A DNA stretch of 64,000 nt from Denitrobaculum tricleocarpae (GCF_007004665.1 NZ_ML660052.1:496001-560000); one strand, 5' to 3'. Shown: positions 18,722 to 27,952, numbered from the stretch's first letter. Notes: a model not told the origin generated them from the letters alone. A program made the numbers and translations.

Positions 18722-19318
18722 CTATAGGTTTTCGACCGAGCGGCTGAAGAAATCGACGACAACGAAGAGCATGTTGACGGTCGCTCCGTCGGCGGAGAGC
18801 GGCATGACGATATCTTCCGACACCGAAAAGTCTTTGTTTCGGCCCTCGTAGGGAACCTCGGTGGTCATAGGAATCTTCTCGTTCACCACCGTTTCGCAGC
18901 TCGACCAAATTTTGCTCGGCGGTTTCTGATGCGGGATTTCCGACATCCATTTGCCGGTATGATCGTTGTTGAGCTGAGACGCGATCTTGGTGCCGATAAG
19001 GCGGTAGCGGAAATCCAATGGGTCGTTTGCGACGTCGATCAGCACCACATTCGGCAGGATTCGCCTGATATCGAGCGGGTCGAGATCGGCACGCGAGGGC
19101 ATCATGCGTTCGCCGCGGATCCGGATCCAGTAATCCAGTGCCTGACGATTGATTTTCGAACGCAATGCCAGGGCCGCTGCGGCGGTCGGCGTGCAGTTGG
19201 CTATTCTGGTTTCGGCAATCCCGGGCTTCGCAATCAGAAAACTCTCGGTCGCCTGCTCGCTCTTCTCGCGGTCAGGTTCGGTTTTACTTGGGCCGTCCGG
19301 AGTTGAAGTTTTGGCCAT
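18722..19318 (-). CDS. PAS domain-containing protein (PAS_5/DUF1339-like)
   Basis: 198 residues. A PAS-type sensory fold is suggested by the order ALDYWIRIRGERMMPSRADLDPLDIRRILPNVVLID followed by FRYRLIGTKI and GKWMSEIP, which is the pattern of the alphaproteobacterial PAS_5 family. Longer runs in the centre show no kinase, cyclase or HTH domain, so it has no visible output. An N-terminal ~30 residues are polar and charged (TSTPDGPSKTEPDREKSEQ) and likely disordered. Members are often annotated as hypothetical. It lies just upstream of the leuA leader on the same strand. Confidence 0.75.
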   Translation of the reverse strand: MAKTSTPDGPSKTEPDREKSEQATESFLIAKPGIAETRIANCTPTAAAALALRSKINRQALDYWIRIRGERMMPSRADLDPLDIRRILPNVVLIDVANDPLDFRYRLIGTKIASQLNNDHTGKWMSEIPHQKPPSKIWSSCETVVNEKIPMTTEVPYEGRNKDFSVSEDIVMPLSADGATVNMLFVVVDFFSRSVENL

Positions 19319-19421
19319 CCAAATGAGTCTAGATAGTTTCGATTGAGAGCGTAATTTTTGTGCAACCAGTGCTAGCTGCCTAAAATACTGGCTTTTTGGT
19401 TAACTTGATGCAAACCCAATT

Positions 19422-20930
19422 TTACTTCCAGATCGATTTTCCTGAGCCTGGAAGCCCATACTCCGCCCAGCGTTCATTGACTTTTTCCACAATGTCGCTC
19501 GACATTTCTATTTCCTGACCCCATTCGCGTTTGGTCTCCGGCGGCCACTTGTCGGTCGCATCCAGACCGATCTTTGAGCCAAGGCCACTCTCCGGCGACG
19601 CGAAGTCCAGGTAGTCGATCGGGGTGTTCTCGATCAGGGTGATATCGCGTGCCGGGTCCATGCGTGTGGACATGGCCCAGATGACGTCTTTCCAGTCGCG
19701 CGCATTGATATCGTGATCCACGACGATCACCCATTTGGTGTACATGAACTGGCGCAGATAAGACCAGACACCCAGCATGACCCTCTTGGCGTGCCCGGGG
19801 TAGGCTTTCTTCATGGAGACAACCGCGACACGGTAACTGCAGCCCTCGGGCGGGAGCCAGAAATCCACGATTTCCGGGAATTGCTGCTGAAGCAGGGGAA
19901 TGAAGACTTCGTTGAGGGCTTCCCCCAGCACCGACGGTTCGTCCGGTGGGCGTCCGGTAAAGGTACTCAGGTAGATCGGATTGCGCCGCCGGGTGATGGC
20001 TGTGACCGTGAAGACCGGGAAGGATTCGACAGAATTGTAATAGCCGGTGTGATCGCCGTAGGGGCCTTCGTCTCCGTAGTCGTCCAGGCTGACATAGCCC
20101 TCAAGGACGATCTCTGCCTGAGCGGGCACCTTGAGCGGGACGGTCTTGCAGTCCACCAGCTCCGCCTTCTGTCCGCGCAACAGGCCGGCGAAATGGTATT
20201 CCGACAGCGTGTCCGGCACCGGGGTCACGGCGGCAACGATCGTCCCCGGGTCCGCGCCGATCACGACAGCGGCGGGCAGGGGCTCGGTCTTCTCGTTTTT
20301 CCAGCGCTGGTGATGCTGTGCGCCGCCGCGATGCTTGAGCCAGCGCATGAGGGTCTTGTCTTTTCCGAGGACCTGCATCCGGTAGATGCCCAGATTGAAA
20401 TCGTCAGTCTTGCCCTTGCCCGGCCCTTTGGTGACCACTAGCGGCCAGGTAATGAGCGGCGCAGGTTCGCCCGGCCAGCAGGATTGAATCGGAATCCGGG
20501 AAAGATCGATATCTTCGCCCTGCAGCACGACCTCCTGGCAGGGGGCCGAGGAGACCGTCTTGGGTTTCATGGCCATGACGGTCTTGAGCAGGGGGAGGGA
20601 ATTCCAGGCTTCCCGGAGGCTTCCCGGAGGCTCCGGCTGTCTCAGGAACGCAAGTGTTTTCCCGACCTCGCGCAGCTGTTCGGGTTCGCGACCGATACCC
20701 CAGGCTACCCGTTCGACCGTCCCGAAGAGATTTGCCAGAACGGGCATGTCATAGGCCGTGCCATCCGCGCGCTGTACATTTTCGAAGAGGACTGCCGGAC
20801 CCTCTTCAGCCAGCAGGCGGGTCTGGATTTCGGTGATTTCCAGTTCTGCGGAAACGGGGGCCGTGACGCGTTTCAGGCGGCCGCTCTGCTCAAGACGGTC
20901 AATAAAATCGCGGAGCGAAGTGTAGGGCAT
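19422..20930 (-). CDS. ubiD: UbiD-family 3-octaprenyl-4-hydroxybenzoate carboxy-lyase
   Basis: 502 residues, the usual size. UbiD uses prenylated FMN (made by UbiX) and metal ions to decarboxylate the polyprenyl-hydroxybenzoate ring in ubiquinone synthesis. The start [20 protein letters not shown], the central [17 protein letters not shown] and the C-terminal [22 protein letters not shown] are all UbiD signatures. The ubiA prenyltransferase for the preceding step lies at 26.2-27.1 kb. No ubiX is visible. It lies alone, downstream of a repeat doublet. Confidence 0.93.
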   Translation of the reverse strand: MPYTSLRDFIDRLEQSGRLKRVTAPVSAELEITEIQTRLLAEEGPAVLFENVQRADGTAYDMPVLANLFGTVERVAWGIGREPEQLREVGKTLAFLRQPEPPGSLREAWNSLPLLKTVMAMKPKTVSSAPCQEVVLQGEDIDLSRIPIQSCWPGEPAPLITWPLVVTKGPGKGKTDDFNLGIYRMQVLGKDKTLMRWLKHRGGAQHHQRWKNEKTEPLPAAVVIGADPGTIVAAVTPVPDTLSEYHFAGLLRGQKAELVDCKTVPLKVPAQAEIVLEGYVSLDDYGDEGPYGDHTGYYNSVESFPVFTVTAITRRRNPIYLSTFTGRPPDEPSVLGEALNEVFIPLLQQQFPEIVDFWLPPEGCSYRVAVVSMKKAYPGHAKRVMLGVWSYLRQFMYTKWVIVVDHDINARDWKDVIWAMSTRMDPARDITLIENTPIDYLDFASPESGLGSKIGLDATDKWPPETKREWGQEIEMSSDIVEKVNERWAEYGLPGSGKSIWK

Positions 20931-21163
20931 CGGCGTCGTAATCCTTGCGGGCGCGCTCTGACTTGAAGAAGCCGGCGAATACGGGAAACATCTGTGGTCT
21001 ATCGAGTGTCATAGATCGCAGATTCTTCCGGCCATTTCAAACCGGGGCTTCTGAGGCGGATCGAAGTCTAAGAGTATGGTCCTGAACGGGCGTGTGAGCT
21101 CTTAAAAATGCGATGCCGACAGCCAGAGACAAGGGTAAAGCCGCAGGTTTCGGATTCAGGGCT
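20931..21163. other. Spacer upstream of ubiD
   Basis: No ORF with coding character is seen between the ubiD start and the repeat doublet. Short candidate promoter elements are not convincing. The ubiD promoter should lie in this stretch because the adjacent nfeD operon ends at 21299. Confidence 0.4.
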
Positions 21164-21300
21164 AGAGCAGATCCGGTTTAGATGGAATCGCCTTCGGCGA
21201 TCCGTCGTACCGGTGAATCTGCTCTACCACTATGATGTAGAGCGGGTTCACAGGTTTTAGCGAAAACACAGAGTGTTTCCGTTAAAACATGACGCCCTCT
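21164..21300. repeat. Palindromic repeat doublet, copy 2 (B 21164-21225, A 21239-21300)
   Basis: Same two 62-base palindromes as copy 1 but in the opposite orientation (B first). The 13-base link CACTATGATGTAG-like sequence is also shared in part. In B the central stem ATCGCC/GGCGAT is kept while its loop is TTC. The last two bases of A, with the next base, form the TAG stop of nfeD on the minus strand. It lies between nfeD and ubiD, both on the minus strand. Confidence 0.85.
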
Positions 21301-21745
21301 AGGGGTCGGCCTCCACCCGAAGCACGGTGCTTTCGACGGCGGTCACCCGGACTCTGCTCCCGGCAGGCAGGTCCTCGCCGCGGATTTTCCATATGACGCC
21401 GTCGATCTTCATCTTCGCGTTGCCGTTCACGATGGCTTCCTCGATGGTGAAGCTACGGTCCACATATTCGTTGCCGCGGCGGTTGAGATTGGGATCGCTG
21501 AGCACCGCCGGGTGCCGGACGCGGTAGATACGCCAGCCTGCAACCGTTGCGACCGAAAAGATGGCGAAGATCAAAAACTGAATTTCCCATCCCATGCCCG
21601 GAAACAGCAGAAGAAGGAAACCCACCAGCCCGGCCGATGCGCCCATCCATACGAAGGCTGCGCTGGGAGCGAAGACCTCGATGGCAGCGAAGGCGACAGC
21701 GGCGATCCACCAATGCCAGAATTCGATCTGGTCGAAGCCGGTCAT
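21299..21745 (-). CDS. NfeD family membrane protein
   Basis: 148 residues from the ATG at 21745, whose ATGA overlaps the stop of the SPFH gene. Two to three hydrophobic helices ([16 protein letters not shown] and [20 protein letters not shown]) are followed by a soluble C-terminal OB-like domain ([27 protein letters not shown]). This is the short NfeD1b type normally paired with an SPFH protein, as here. The pair is proposed to organise membrane microdomains. The TAG stop is formed by the end of a palindromic repeat. Confidence 0.9.
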   Translation of the reverse strand: MTGFDQIEFWHWWIAAVAFAAIEVFAPSAAFVWMGASAGLVGFLLLLFPGMGWEIQFLIFAIFSVATVAGWRIYRVRHPAVLSDPNLNRRGNEYVDRSFTIEEAIVNGNAKMKIDGVIWKIRGEDLPAGSRVRVTAVESTVLRVEADP

Positions 21746-22728
21746 CCTGCGCTTCCTTCGCCATCCCACGGACCGCGGCGGCGTTCTTCCTTCTTGGCTT
21801 CGCGCTCTGCCAAAGAGTCCTTTGCGATTTCGGCTATACCACCGATGGCACCGATGACGCCGGCAGCATCGACCGGGAGGAAGAAGGTCTTCTGGTTGGA
21901 AGAGTTGGCGAACTGGCCGAGGGCGTCGACATATTTCTGCGCCACGAAGTAGTTGATGGCATTCACATCGCCCTCTGAAATCGCGGACGAGACCATGGTG
22001 GTGGCTTTGGCCTCGGCCTCGGCCTCGCGTTCTCGCGCTTCCGCATCCTTGAAGGCAGCTTCGCGCCGGCCTTCGGCTTCCAGGACCGCAGCCTGCTTTG
22101 CACCCTCTGCTTTCAGGATTTGCCCCTGCCGCTCACCTTCGGCTTCCAGAATCGTCGCGCGCTTTTCACGTTCGGCTTTCATCTGCCGGGCCATGGAGTC
22201 GACCAGATCCGCCGGTGGTGTGATGTCCTTGATCTCGATCCGGGTGACCTTGACGCCCCAGGGCTCAGTCGCATCGTCGACCACGCGCAAGAGCTCGGCA
22301 TTGATCTTGTCGCGCTTGGAAAGCAGCTCATCCAGATCCATCGAGCCCATGACCGTTCTCACATTGGTCATGGTCAGGTTGAGGATTGCGCGCTCAAGAT
22401 TTCGAACCTGATAGGCGGCGTTGGCGGCGTCAAGAACCTGGAAAAAGACCACACCGTCAACCTGCACGACGGCGTTGTCTTTGGTGATGACCTCCTGCGA
22501 GGGCACATCCATGACTGTTTCCATCATGTTCATTTCCGCACCGATCTTGTCGATGACCGGGACGATCAGATTGAGGCCTGGCGTGAGTGTCTTGGTGTAG
22601 CGCCCAAATCGCTCCACAGTGTACTGCATGCCCTGCGGCACGGATTTGACGCCCATGAAGATAAGAATCAGGGCAAAGACCAGGACAGCGATCACGAAGA
22701 TCGAGAAGGTCGATATTTCGATTGGCAT
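21742..22728 (-). CDS. qmcA: SPFH/band-7 domain protein (QmcA/stomatin-like)
   Basis: 328 residues. A single N-terminal membrane helix ([20 protein letters not shown]) is followed by the SPFH domain ([49 protein letters not shown]). A long Ala/Glu/Arg coiled coil comes next (about residues 180-260, e.g. [18 protein letters not shown]). Together with the downstream nfeD gene, overlapping by 4 bases, it makes the classic SPFH-NfeD pair thought to scaffold membrane proteins. QmcA is the nearest named E. coli relative; orthology is inferred. Confidence 0.9.
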   Translation of the reverse strand: MPIEISTFSIFVIAVLVFALILIFMGVKSVPQGMQYTVERFGRYTKTLTPGLNLIVPVIDKIGAEMNMMETVMDVPSQEVITKDNAVVQVDGVVFFQVLDAANAAYQVRNLERAILNLTMTNVRTVMGSMDLDELLSKRDKINAELLRVVDDATEPWGVKVTRIEIKDITPPADLVDSMARQMKAEREKRATILEAEGERQGQILKAEGAKQAAVLEAEGRREAAFKDAEAREREAEAEAKATTMVSSAISEGDVNAINYFVAQKYVDALGQFANSSNQKTFFLPVDAAGVIGAIGGIAEIAKDSLAEREAKKEERRRGPWDGEGSAG

Positions 22729-23266
22729 ATAGAAGCTTTCTAAATACGGCCCTTAAAAAAACGGGCTCTGGAAGTTCAGGTGGTTCGAGACGTATTTAAT
22801 CATCCACAGTCTAATACGATACTAACGTCAACGCCGGGAGTGCGAAAGTATTAGCCTGCAATAACGCTTTGCATTCCGGGCCAGTCTTCACAGGCAACCG
22901 CCCAAAAGACGCCGTAATTCTGCCCTGATACTGCCATCTCACGGCGTAAATTAGATTTCAGACCGCCGCAATACTGGGACCGGTATTTTCTTGTGGGCGC
23001 ACAAACAGCCGATCAGGCTCGGCAGTTGCCTCGAAGGTGGTCTGCCGGCCAAAAAACGCGGTTCTGATGCGGGAAGGCTACGGCGAAAAGCAATAATTGA
23101 GGTATGTTTTTTTTTCAAGGCAGAAAGATTCATGAAGAGTTTATTTGTTACTATTACAACTTTATGAATTGGAATATGATTCCATACGGTTACGGTGAGA
23201 GACGACGTTCCGCGTCGAATGAATCGGACCGGATTTAAAATGCGAAGCAACGTCTGAGAAGTAGAC
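22729..23266. other. Intergenic region between qmcA and the DUF4170 gene
   Basis: 538 bases separating divergent genes. There is no ORF with convincing coding character; a 105-codon minus frame lacks a plausible protein pattern. Roughly 23090-23190 is markedly AT-rich, with nine consecutive T at 23107-23115 and a 15-base dyad TGGAAT-ATG-ATTCCA at 23170-23184. Promoters for both flanking genes should lie here but no clear -35/-10 pair was found. Confidence 0.4.
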
Positions 23267-23479
23267 ATGGCGCAGTTTTACGTAGTTGGTGGCGAATACG
23301 TCGATACCCACTTCCAGGATGCGGTGGGTGGCGACGAACAGTGGATCGGGCCGTTTGGAGACTATGAAGCGGCGCGGGAAGAGTGGGCAAAGCGAGCGTG
23401 GCTAACGGTCGATGACTGTGCGACACGTTATCGTATTGAACGCATCGACCCTGACGCTCCACCGCCTTGCACTGACTGA
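23267..23479 (+). CDS. DUF4170 domain-containing protein
   Basis: 70 residues, full length for DUF4170, a small family found mainly in Alphaproteobacteria. The pattern FYVVGGEYVDTHF, then GPFGDYEAAREEWAKRAW and YRIERIDPDAPP fits the family. It is acidic and soluble, with no signal peptide. Function is unknown. It is followed by an unrecognised gene 14 bases on. Confidence 0.85.
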   Translation: MAQFYVVGGEYVDTHFQDAVGGDEQWIGPFGDYEAAREEWAKRAWLTVDDCATRYRIERIDPDAPPPCTD

Positions 23480-23493
23480 GCAGCCGGTTCTGA

Positions 23494-24294
23494 GTGCCCT
23501 GGCCTTTACCGAGCGGTGAGTCTGCACGACTGCAGCTTGCCAAAGGTTATCCTTACCAGGCGCCCCCAGTGTCCTACCGGTTTCGCCGGGGCGCGGCTGA
23601 TCTCTCGCCGCCATCGACCTGGCCTGCTGAGTGCTTCAAGGATCGCACGCCGGTCATCGCCCACGGATCCAACCGTGCGCCCGAGCAACTGGCGCGCAAG
23701 TATCCAGGAGATCGGGAGACCGCCCTGAAGCCCCAGCGCGCAGGGGCGGATCCACAGGCCGACGAAATCCCCGTTACGCTGACCCAACTCCACGATTACG
23801 AAGTTGTCTATTCGGCCCACATGACCCGCTATGGTGCGGTTGCGGCAAATCTGCAGCATGCGCCGGGCGCCGTCGTGGAGGTTTTTATCACCTGGCTGAA
23901 TGCCGCCCAGCTCCAGCGCATGCACGATACTGAGCTTGGCGCCGAGATCTATCGTTTTGGCTGTCTCGAGGATGTGACACTGGGACAGCCCGCGGGTCCC
24001 ATCCCGCCTCTGGAGCGCGTTTTCGTTTACTTGAGCAGTGCCGGCTGTCTTCGGGTCGCGGACCAGCCGGCGGGGATTGCCGCCGTGCCTGCGGTTCAGC
24101 GGCGTTTTCCGGCTTTAAGCCAGTTGGAGGCTCTTGAGACGGTGCGACACAGGCTCTATCCGGACCGCGGTCTCGACGAGTTCATTCTGGCGGTGATCGC
24201 AGAAGCTGAGCTTCGGCGGAGGGTTATCGAGGCATTGCGTGCCGACGCAGTCACTTTGGCGGCACCGCATTTCCGGTCTGTGGATCCGGGCTAG
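23494..24294 (+). CDS. Protein of unknown function, possibly gamma-glutamylcyclotransferase-like
   Basis: Up to 266 residues from a GTG at 23494; a later start is possible because the first ~50 residues are poorly structured. AHGSNRAPEQLARKYPG recalls the YGSN loop of the gamma-glutamylcyclotransferase (GGCT) fold, and PGAVVEVFITWLNAAQLQRMHDTE is compatible with its catalytic Glu-bearing helix. The rest (VFVYLSSAGCLRVAD; RHRLYPDRGLDEFILAVI) is not recognised. No signal peptide or membrane helix is present. The coding region has the same GC bias as its neighbours. The GGCT suggestion is tentative. Confidence 0.6.
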   Translation: MPWPLPSGESARLQLAKGYPYQAPPVSYRFRRGAADLSPPSTWPAECFKDRTPVIAHGSNRAPEQLARKYPGDRETALKPQRAGADPQADEIPVTLTQLHDYEVVYSAHMTRYGAVAANLQHAPGAVVEVFITWLNAAQLQRMHDTELGAEIYRFGCLEDVTLGQPAGPIPPLERVFVYLSSAGCLRVADQPAGIAAVPAVQRRFPALSQLEALETVRHRLYPDRGLDEFILAVIAEAELRRRVIEALRADAVTLAAPHFRSVDPG

Positions 24295-24378
24295 CTCTGG
24301 AATTTTCACACAAGATCCGGGCCGGCTCTGGCCTGCCGGACCGTCGCGGTCCAGGCGTTAACCAGAAATGATCAGGCC

Positions 24379-24433
24379 TAGTATCCCGAATCTGAAATTC
24401 ACGTCATTGAATTTCAGATTCAACGGGACACTA
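24379..24433. repeat. Large palindrome P1 upstream of speD
   Basis: Perfect 14-bp arms GAATCTGAAATTCA (24388-24401) and TGAATTTCAGATTC (24408-24421), separated by six bases, with outer arms TAGT-A-TCCCG and CGGGA-C-ACTA. It lies about 85 bases after the unknown gene, so could end its transcription, but no T-run follows. Sequence is unlike the A/B repeats. Confidence 0.75.
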
Positions 24434-24444
24434 CCTCATTGAAT

Positions 24445-24510
24445 CTAGTGTGATTCAGTCTCTAAAATTCGTCGCATATTATGCGACGAACTTCAGAAAC
24501 ATCACACTAG
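24445..24510. repeat. Large palindrome P2 upstream of speD
   Basis: Outer 10-bp arms CTAGTGTGAT (24445-24454) and ATCACACTAG (24501-24510) enclose perfect inner arms TTCGTCGCAT and ATGCGACGAA (24468-24490). It lies 11 bases after P1. Together they occupy most of the gap before speD. As with A/B, the ends carry CTAG. Confidence 0.75.
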
Positions 24511-24667
24511 GGCGCAGGCCGGCTGGTCATGACCAGGGTTTTCCGGGCAGGCCACTTCGCAAGGTCCGGGTATTTTCGCAGAAAGTGATTGCATTTCGCC
24601 GCAGTGGTCTCTATATCCGCCGCTCCTGGCATTGCCCGGGTCATCTACTGGTTGGGGAGGACGGACT

Positions 24668-25174
24668 TTGTCCAATGTACACGCCCTCTTCCAATTGGGG
24701 ATGGACTTGGATGAGGGTTCAAGCACCACCCAAACGGAAGACGTAACTTTCGAGTGTCAGGCCAAGCCTGAAACGCAGATGCACAACAGCGATGAAGACC
24801 GCAAGGACTTCTTCATCGAACGCGATGGCGAGCGCTTCGCGGGCACGCATCTGATCATCGATCTGATGCAGGCCGAGCAGCTCGACGATCTCGCCTACGT
24901 CGAAGAAACTTTGCGCGACTGTGTCACGGCCGCCGGTGCGACCCTGTTGCATATCCACCTGCACCACTTCACGCCCAATGGCGGTGTGTCGGGTGTCGCG
25001 GTACTCGCGGAATCGCATATCAGCATTCATACCTGGCCGGAATGCGGTTACGCCGCGCTTGACGTCTTCATGTGTGGTGATGCACGGCCGCACGAGGCGG
25101 TCGAAGTCCTTCGCAAGGCCTTTAGCCCTGAACGGGTGAAGGTTGAGGAGCATCGCCGGGGGCGCGAGGTATGA
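24668..25174 (+). CDS. speD: S-adenosylmethionine decarboxylase proenzyme
   Basis: 168 residues from a TTG at 24668 that is preceded at six bases by GGGGAGGA (24654-24661), the best ribosome site nearby; an ATG at 24632 lacks one. This start keeps the N-terminal HALFQLGMDLDE seen in alphaproteobacterial SpeD. The prokaryotic AdoMetDC core is present: FAGTHLIIDL, LHIHLHHFTPNGGVSG, and the self-cleavage site LAES|HISIHTWPE, where the Ser becomes the pyruvoyl cofactor. It supplies decarboxylated SAM for spermidine synthesis and overlaps speE by 4 bases. Confidence 0.92.
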   Translation: MSNVHALFQLGMDLDEGSSTTQTEDVTFECQAKPETQMHNSDEDRKDFFIERDGERFAGTHLIIDLMQAEQLDDLAYVEETLRDCVTAAGATLLHIHLHHFTPNGGVSGVAVLAESHISIHTWPECGYAALDVFMCGDARPHEAVEVLRKAFSPERVKVEEHRRGREV

Positions 25175-26019
25175 GTGGTTGGGTCGAGGAGACCCTGCAC
25201 GAGGATCTGCACGTCAAGCTGAAGATCGACCGGGTCCTTTTCGACAGCCAGACCGAACATCAGCATCTGGTGATTTTCGAGAACGAGACCTTCGGACGGG
25301 CGATGGCGCTGGATGGCGTCATGCAGACGACCGAGAAGGACGAGTTCATCTATCACGAGATGCTCACGCACCTGCCGATCTACGCTCACGGCTCGGTCCG
25401 GAAGGTCCTGATTATCGGCGGCGGCGATGGCGGCATGCTCGAGGAAGCCCTCAAGCATCCTTCGATCGAGAAGGTCACCATGGTCGAGATCGACCGTAGC
25501 GTCGTCGATCTCTGCACGACATACCTGCCCTCGATTTCAAACGGCGCCTTCGACGACCCGAGGGCGGATCTCGTGATCGCCGACGGGCGTGACTTCGTTG
25601 CGAACTGTGAAGACCGTTATGATCTGGTGATTATCGATTCCACCGATCCTATCGGGCCGGGCGCGGTGCTTTTCACCGAGAGCTTCTACCGCGATTGCCG
25701 ATGCTGTCTTACCGAGGGCGGTATTCTCGTGACTCAAAATGGAGTGCCCTTTGTCCAGGCTGAGGAGTTGACGTCGTCGGTATCCTTTTTCCGGGCCCTG
25801 TTCAAGGATGCCACCTGCTATCTGGCGACCATTCCGACCTACGTGGGTGGTCCCATGGCCTTTGGCTGGGCGACGGATAACGCGGAACTGCGGATGACGG
25901 CACTTGCAGAGCTGCGGGCACGCTTCGATGCCGAACCGGTGGAGAGCCGTTACTACACGCCGGAGGTTCATCAAGGCGCCTTCGCGCTGCCGCCCTACGT
26001 TTCCGAGTTAATCCGCTAA
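25171..26019 (+). CDS. speE: Spermidine synthase
   Basis: 282 residues. It transfers an aminopropyl group from decarboxylated SAM to putrescine. The motif KVLIIGGGDGGMLEEALKH, the binding Asp in MVEIDRSVVDLC, and the catalytic DSTDPIGPGAVLFTESFY are typical, together with the N-terminal MQTTEKDEFIYHEML. It overlaps speD (ATGA), so the two polyamine enzymes are made from one message. Its TAA stop uses the first two bases of a palindromic repeat. Confidence 0.95.
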   Translation: MSGWVEETLHEDLHVKLKIDRVLFDSQTEHQHLVIFENETFGRAMALDGVMQTTEKDEFIYHEMLTHLPIYAHGSVRKVLIIGGGDGGMLEEALKHPSIEKVTMVEIDRSVVDLCTTYLPSISNGAFDDPRADLVIADGRDFVANCEDRYDLVIIDSTDPIGPGAVLFTESFYRDCRCCLTEGGILVTQNGVPFVQAEELTSSVSFFRALFKDATCYLATIPTYVGGPMAFGWATDNAELRMTALAELRARFDAEPVESRYYTPEVHQGAFALPPYVSELIR

Positions 26020-26154
26020 AGCAGATCCGGTTTAGATGGAATCGCCCTCGGCGATCCGTCGTACCGGTGAATCTGCTCTATCTATATGATGTAGAGCGGG
26101 TTCACATGTTTTAGCGGAAACACTGAGTGTTTCCGCTAAAACATGACGCGCTCT
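26018..26154. repeat. Palindromic repeat doublet, copy 3 (B 26018-26079, A 26093-26154)
   Basis: Third copy, oriented as copy 2. B begins AAAGCAG instead of AGAGCAG, giving a TAA rather than TAG junction, which is the speE stop. The B loop is CTC. The last bases of A form the TAG stop of ubiA on the minus strand. The whole gap between the convergent genes is therefore repeat. Each palindrome could act as a two-way terminator. Confidence 0.85.
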
Positions 26155-27109
26155 AGATACCGTTCGAGAGCAGCAGGCCGGCGAGCAAGAGCCAGCCGAC
26201 GAAGCGGTTGGATTTGAATTTCGTCAGGCAGTCCTGCGGATTGTCGGTATCGAGGGTCGTAATCTGCCAGCAGAAATGGATGGCCACAGCGGCCAATCCG
26301 AGCCAGAAGGGCCAGGGCAGGCCAAGGCTCGCCCCTGTCGCGGCGAGCAAGAGGCTGGTCAGGGCGTAGAAGAACCAGAGCCAGGTCTTGGTGGCGCTGC
26401 CGAATTTGAGTGCGGTCGACTTCACACCGATGAGCGCGTCGTCTTCCTTGTCCTGATGGGCGTAGATCGTGTCGTAGCCCAAGGTCCAGGCAATACCGGC
26501 GGCATAGAGGATCACAGCGGGCCAATCCAGGATGCCCTGAATGGTGGCCCAACCGACCAGAGCCCCCCAGTTAAAGGTCAGGCCAAGCCAGGCCTGGGGC
26601 CAGTAGGTGATTCGCTTCATGAAGGGGTAGGTGAAGACCAGCAGCAGCGAGGCTGCTCCCACCACCACGGCATACCAGTTCAGCTGCAACAGGATGATCA
26701 GGCCGACAAGCAGCTGCAGACCCAGGAATGCGACGGCCTGCTTGGTCGTAACCTGTCCGCTGGGGATGGGCCGGTCCGCCGTGCGGGCGACCTTGATGTC
26801 GAAGTCCCGGTCCACGATGTCATTGAAGGTACAGCCCGCGCCGCGCATGACAAGGGCGCCCACGGCAAACAGCAGGAAGAGCCAAGCGAAGCTGGGATCA
26901 AGGCTGTGGGCGGGAGATGCAGCGGTCGCGAGAGAGAGGCTCCACCAGCAGGGGAACAGCAGAAGCCAGGTGCCGATCGGCCTATCCAGCCGGGCGAGCT
27001 TCATGTAAGGCCAGGCTGCTTTAGGCATCAGGCGCAAGGCCCAGTGACTCTGAACGATGTCGCTTCTGAGGGTCGTATCATTCACCGTTGCGTTTCCCCG
27101 GCTGCTCAT
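26153..27109 (-). CDS. ubiA: 4-hydroxybenzoate polyprenyltransferase
   Basis: 318 residues. An integral membrane prenyltransferase of ubiquinone synthesis with about eight helices. The first Asp-rich prenyl-diphosphate/Mg site is NDIVDRDFDIKVARTADRPIPSG and the second is YAHQDKEDDALIGVKSTAL. These and the start LARLDRPIGTWLLLFPCWWS identify UbiA rather than protoheme or chlorophyll prenyltransferases. The N-terminal 20 residues are variable. It diverges from rsmE, and its TAG stop is built from the end of a repeat. Confidence 0.94.
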   Translation of the reverse strand: MSSRGNATVNDTTLRSDIVQSHWALRLMPKAAWPYMKLARLDRPIGTWLLLFPCWWSLSLATAASPAHSLDPSFAWLFLLFAVGALVMRGAGCTFNDIVDRDFDIKVARTADRPIPSGQVTTKQAVAFLGLQLLVGLIILLQLNWYAVVVGAASLLLVFTYPFMKRITYWPQAWLGLTFNWGALVGWATIQGILDWPAVILYAAGIAWTLGYDTIYAHQDKEDDALIGVKSTALKFGSATKTWLWFFYALTSLLLAATGASLGLPWPFWLGLAAVAIHFCWQITTLDTDNPQDCLTKFKSNRFVGWLLLAGLLLSNGI

Positions 27110-27169
27110 GGCCTATTCTTTACTCTCGTTACAGGCGGACGAAAAGCCCTCAGGAGGTCCGTTAGGACA

Positions 27170-27952
27170 ATGGCCGCGAAGATTGAGACTAGACTGCACG
27201 TCGATGCGCACATCGAAGCGGGGACGACCCTGGGGCTCGACCATGCCGGTGCGCACTTCCTGCGCTCCGTATTGCGCCTGAAACCGGGTGCGATGCTGGC
27301 CGTCTTCAACGCACAAGACGGCGAGTGGCTGGCACGGATTGACGGTATCGGCAAGGGCTGGTGCTCGCTTGAAGTGACGGAACTGCGCCGCCTGCCGGAA
27401 CCCGAGCCCGACCTCTGGCTGGTGTTTGCTCCCATCAAGCGGGCGCGCCTCGATTTCGTCGCCGAGAAGGCGGTTGAGTTGGGCTGCTCGCTCTTGCAGC
27501 CGGTCTTTACAGGCTACACGGACGTTTCGCGTGTGAATAGCGAGCGCCTTGCGGCAAATGCGCGCGAAGCCGCGGAACAGTGCGAGCGCCTCAGCCTGCC
27601 GCTGGTCCGTGATGTGATTTCCTTCGAAAAACTTCTGGCGGACTGGCCGACGGAACGCCGCCTCCTCCTCTGTGCCGAATCGGGGGGCGTGAAGCCCATC
27701 GGCGAGGTTCTTCAGGATATTCGCGCCGGTGACCCGCAAGCGGGCAGGGAGCCATGGGCTATAATGACCGGCCCCGAAGGAGGCTTTACTAAAGGTGAAC
27801 TTGACGCCTTAACGAAACTGCCCTTTGTTACGCCTGTCGGCCTTGGACCTCGGATCCTCCGCGCCGACACGGCTGCCGTTTCGGCGCTTGCCTGCTGGCA
27901 GGCCGTACTCGGCGACTGGGAAAAACGGCCGCCTGATCGATCGGATGCTTGA
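27170..27952 (+). CDS. rsmE: 16S rRNA (uracil(1498)-N3)-methyltransferase
   Basis: 260 residues from the ATG at 27170, with AGGAGG 12 bases upstream; the open frame reaching back to 26276 only mirrors ubiA. RsmE methylates U1498 of 16S rRNA. The N-terminal PUA-like domain (HFLRSVLRLKPGAMLAVFN) precedes a SPOUT methyltransferase domain whose knot motifs are IMTGPEGGFTKGELDAL and LGPRILRADTAAVSALA. It diverges from ubiA and precedes gshA by 74 bases. Confidence 0.94.
   Translation: MAAKIETRLHVDAHIEAGTTLGLDHAGAHFLRSVLRLKPGAMLAVFNAQDGEWLARIDGIGKGWCSLEVTELRRLPEPEPDLWLVFAPIKRARLDFVAEKAVELGCSLLQPVFTGYTDVSRVNSERLAANAREAAEQCERLSLPLVRDVISFEKLLADWPTERRLLLCAESGGVKPIGEVLQDIRAGDPQAGREPWAIMTGPEGGFTKGELDALTKLPFVTPVGLGPRILRADTAAVSALACWQAVLGDWEKRPPDRSDA

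Noticed and set aside
23107-23115. Nine-T run as a terminator
   Set aside because: No stable stem is found directly before it on the plus strand, and no plus-strand gene ends there.
22951-23268. 105-codon minus-strand frame before the DUF4170 gene
   Set aside because: Lies in an AT-rich spacer with unusual codon use, no ribosome site and no protein pattern.
24445-24510. Palindrome P2 as a RegR-type box because it contains GTCGCAT/ATGCGAC
   Set aside because: The half-sites are in the opposite order (GTCGC...GCGAC) to the RegR consensus, so it does not match.
26276-27169. Long open frame in front of rsmE
   Set aside because: It is antisense to ubiA and has the Gln/Gly/Pro-rich makeup of a shadow frame; the rsmE family starts at 27170 where a ribosome site lies.
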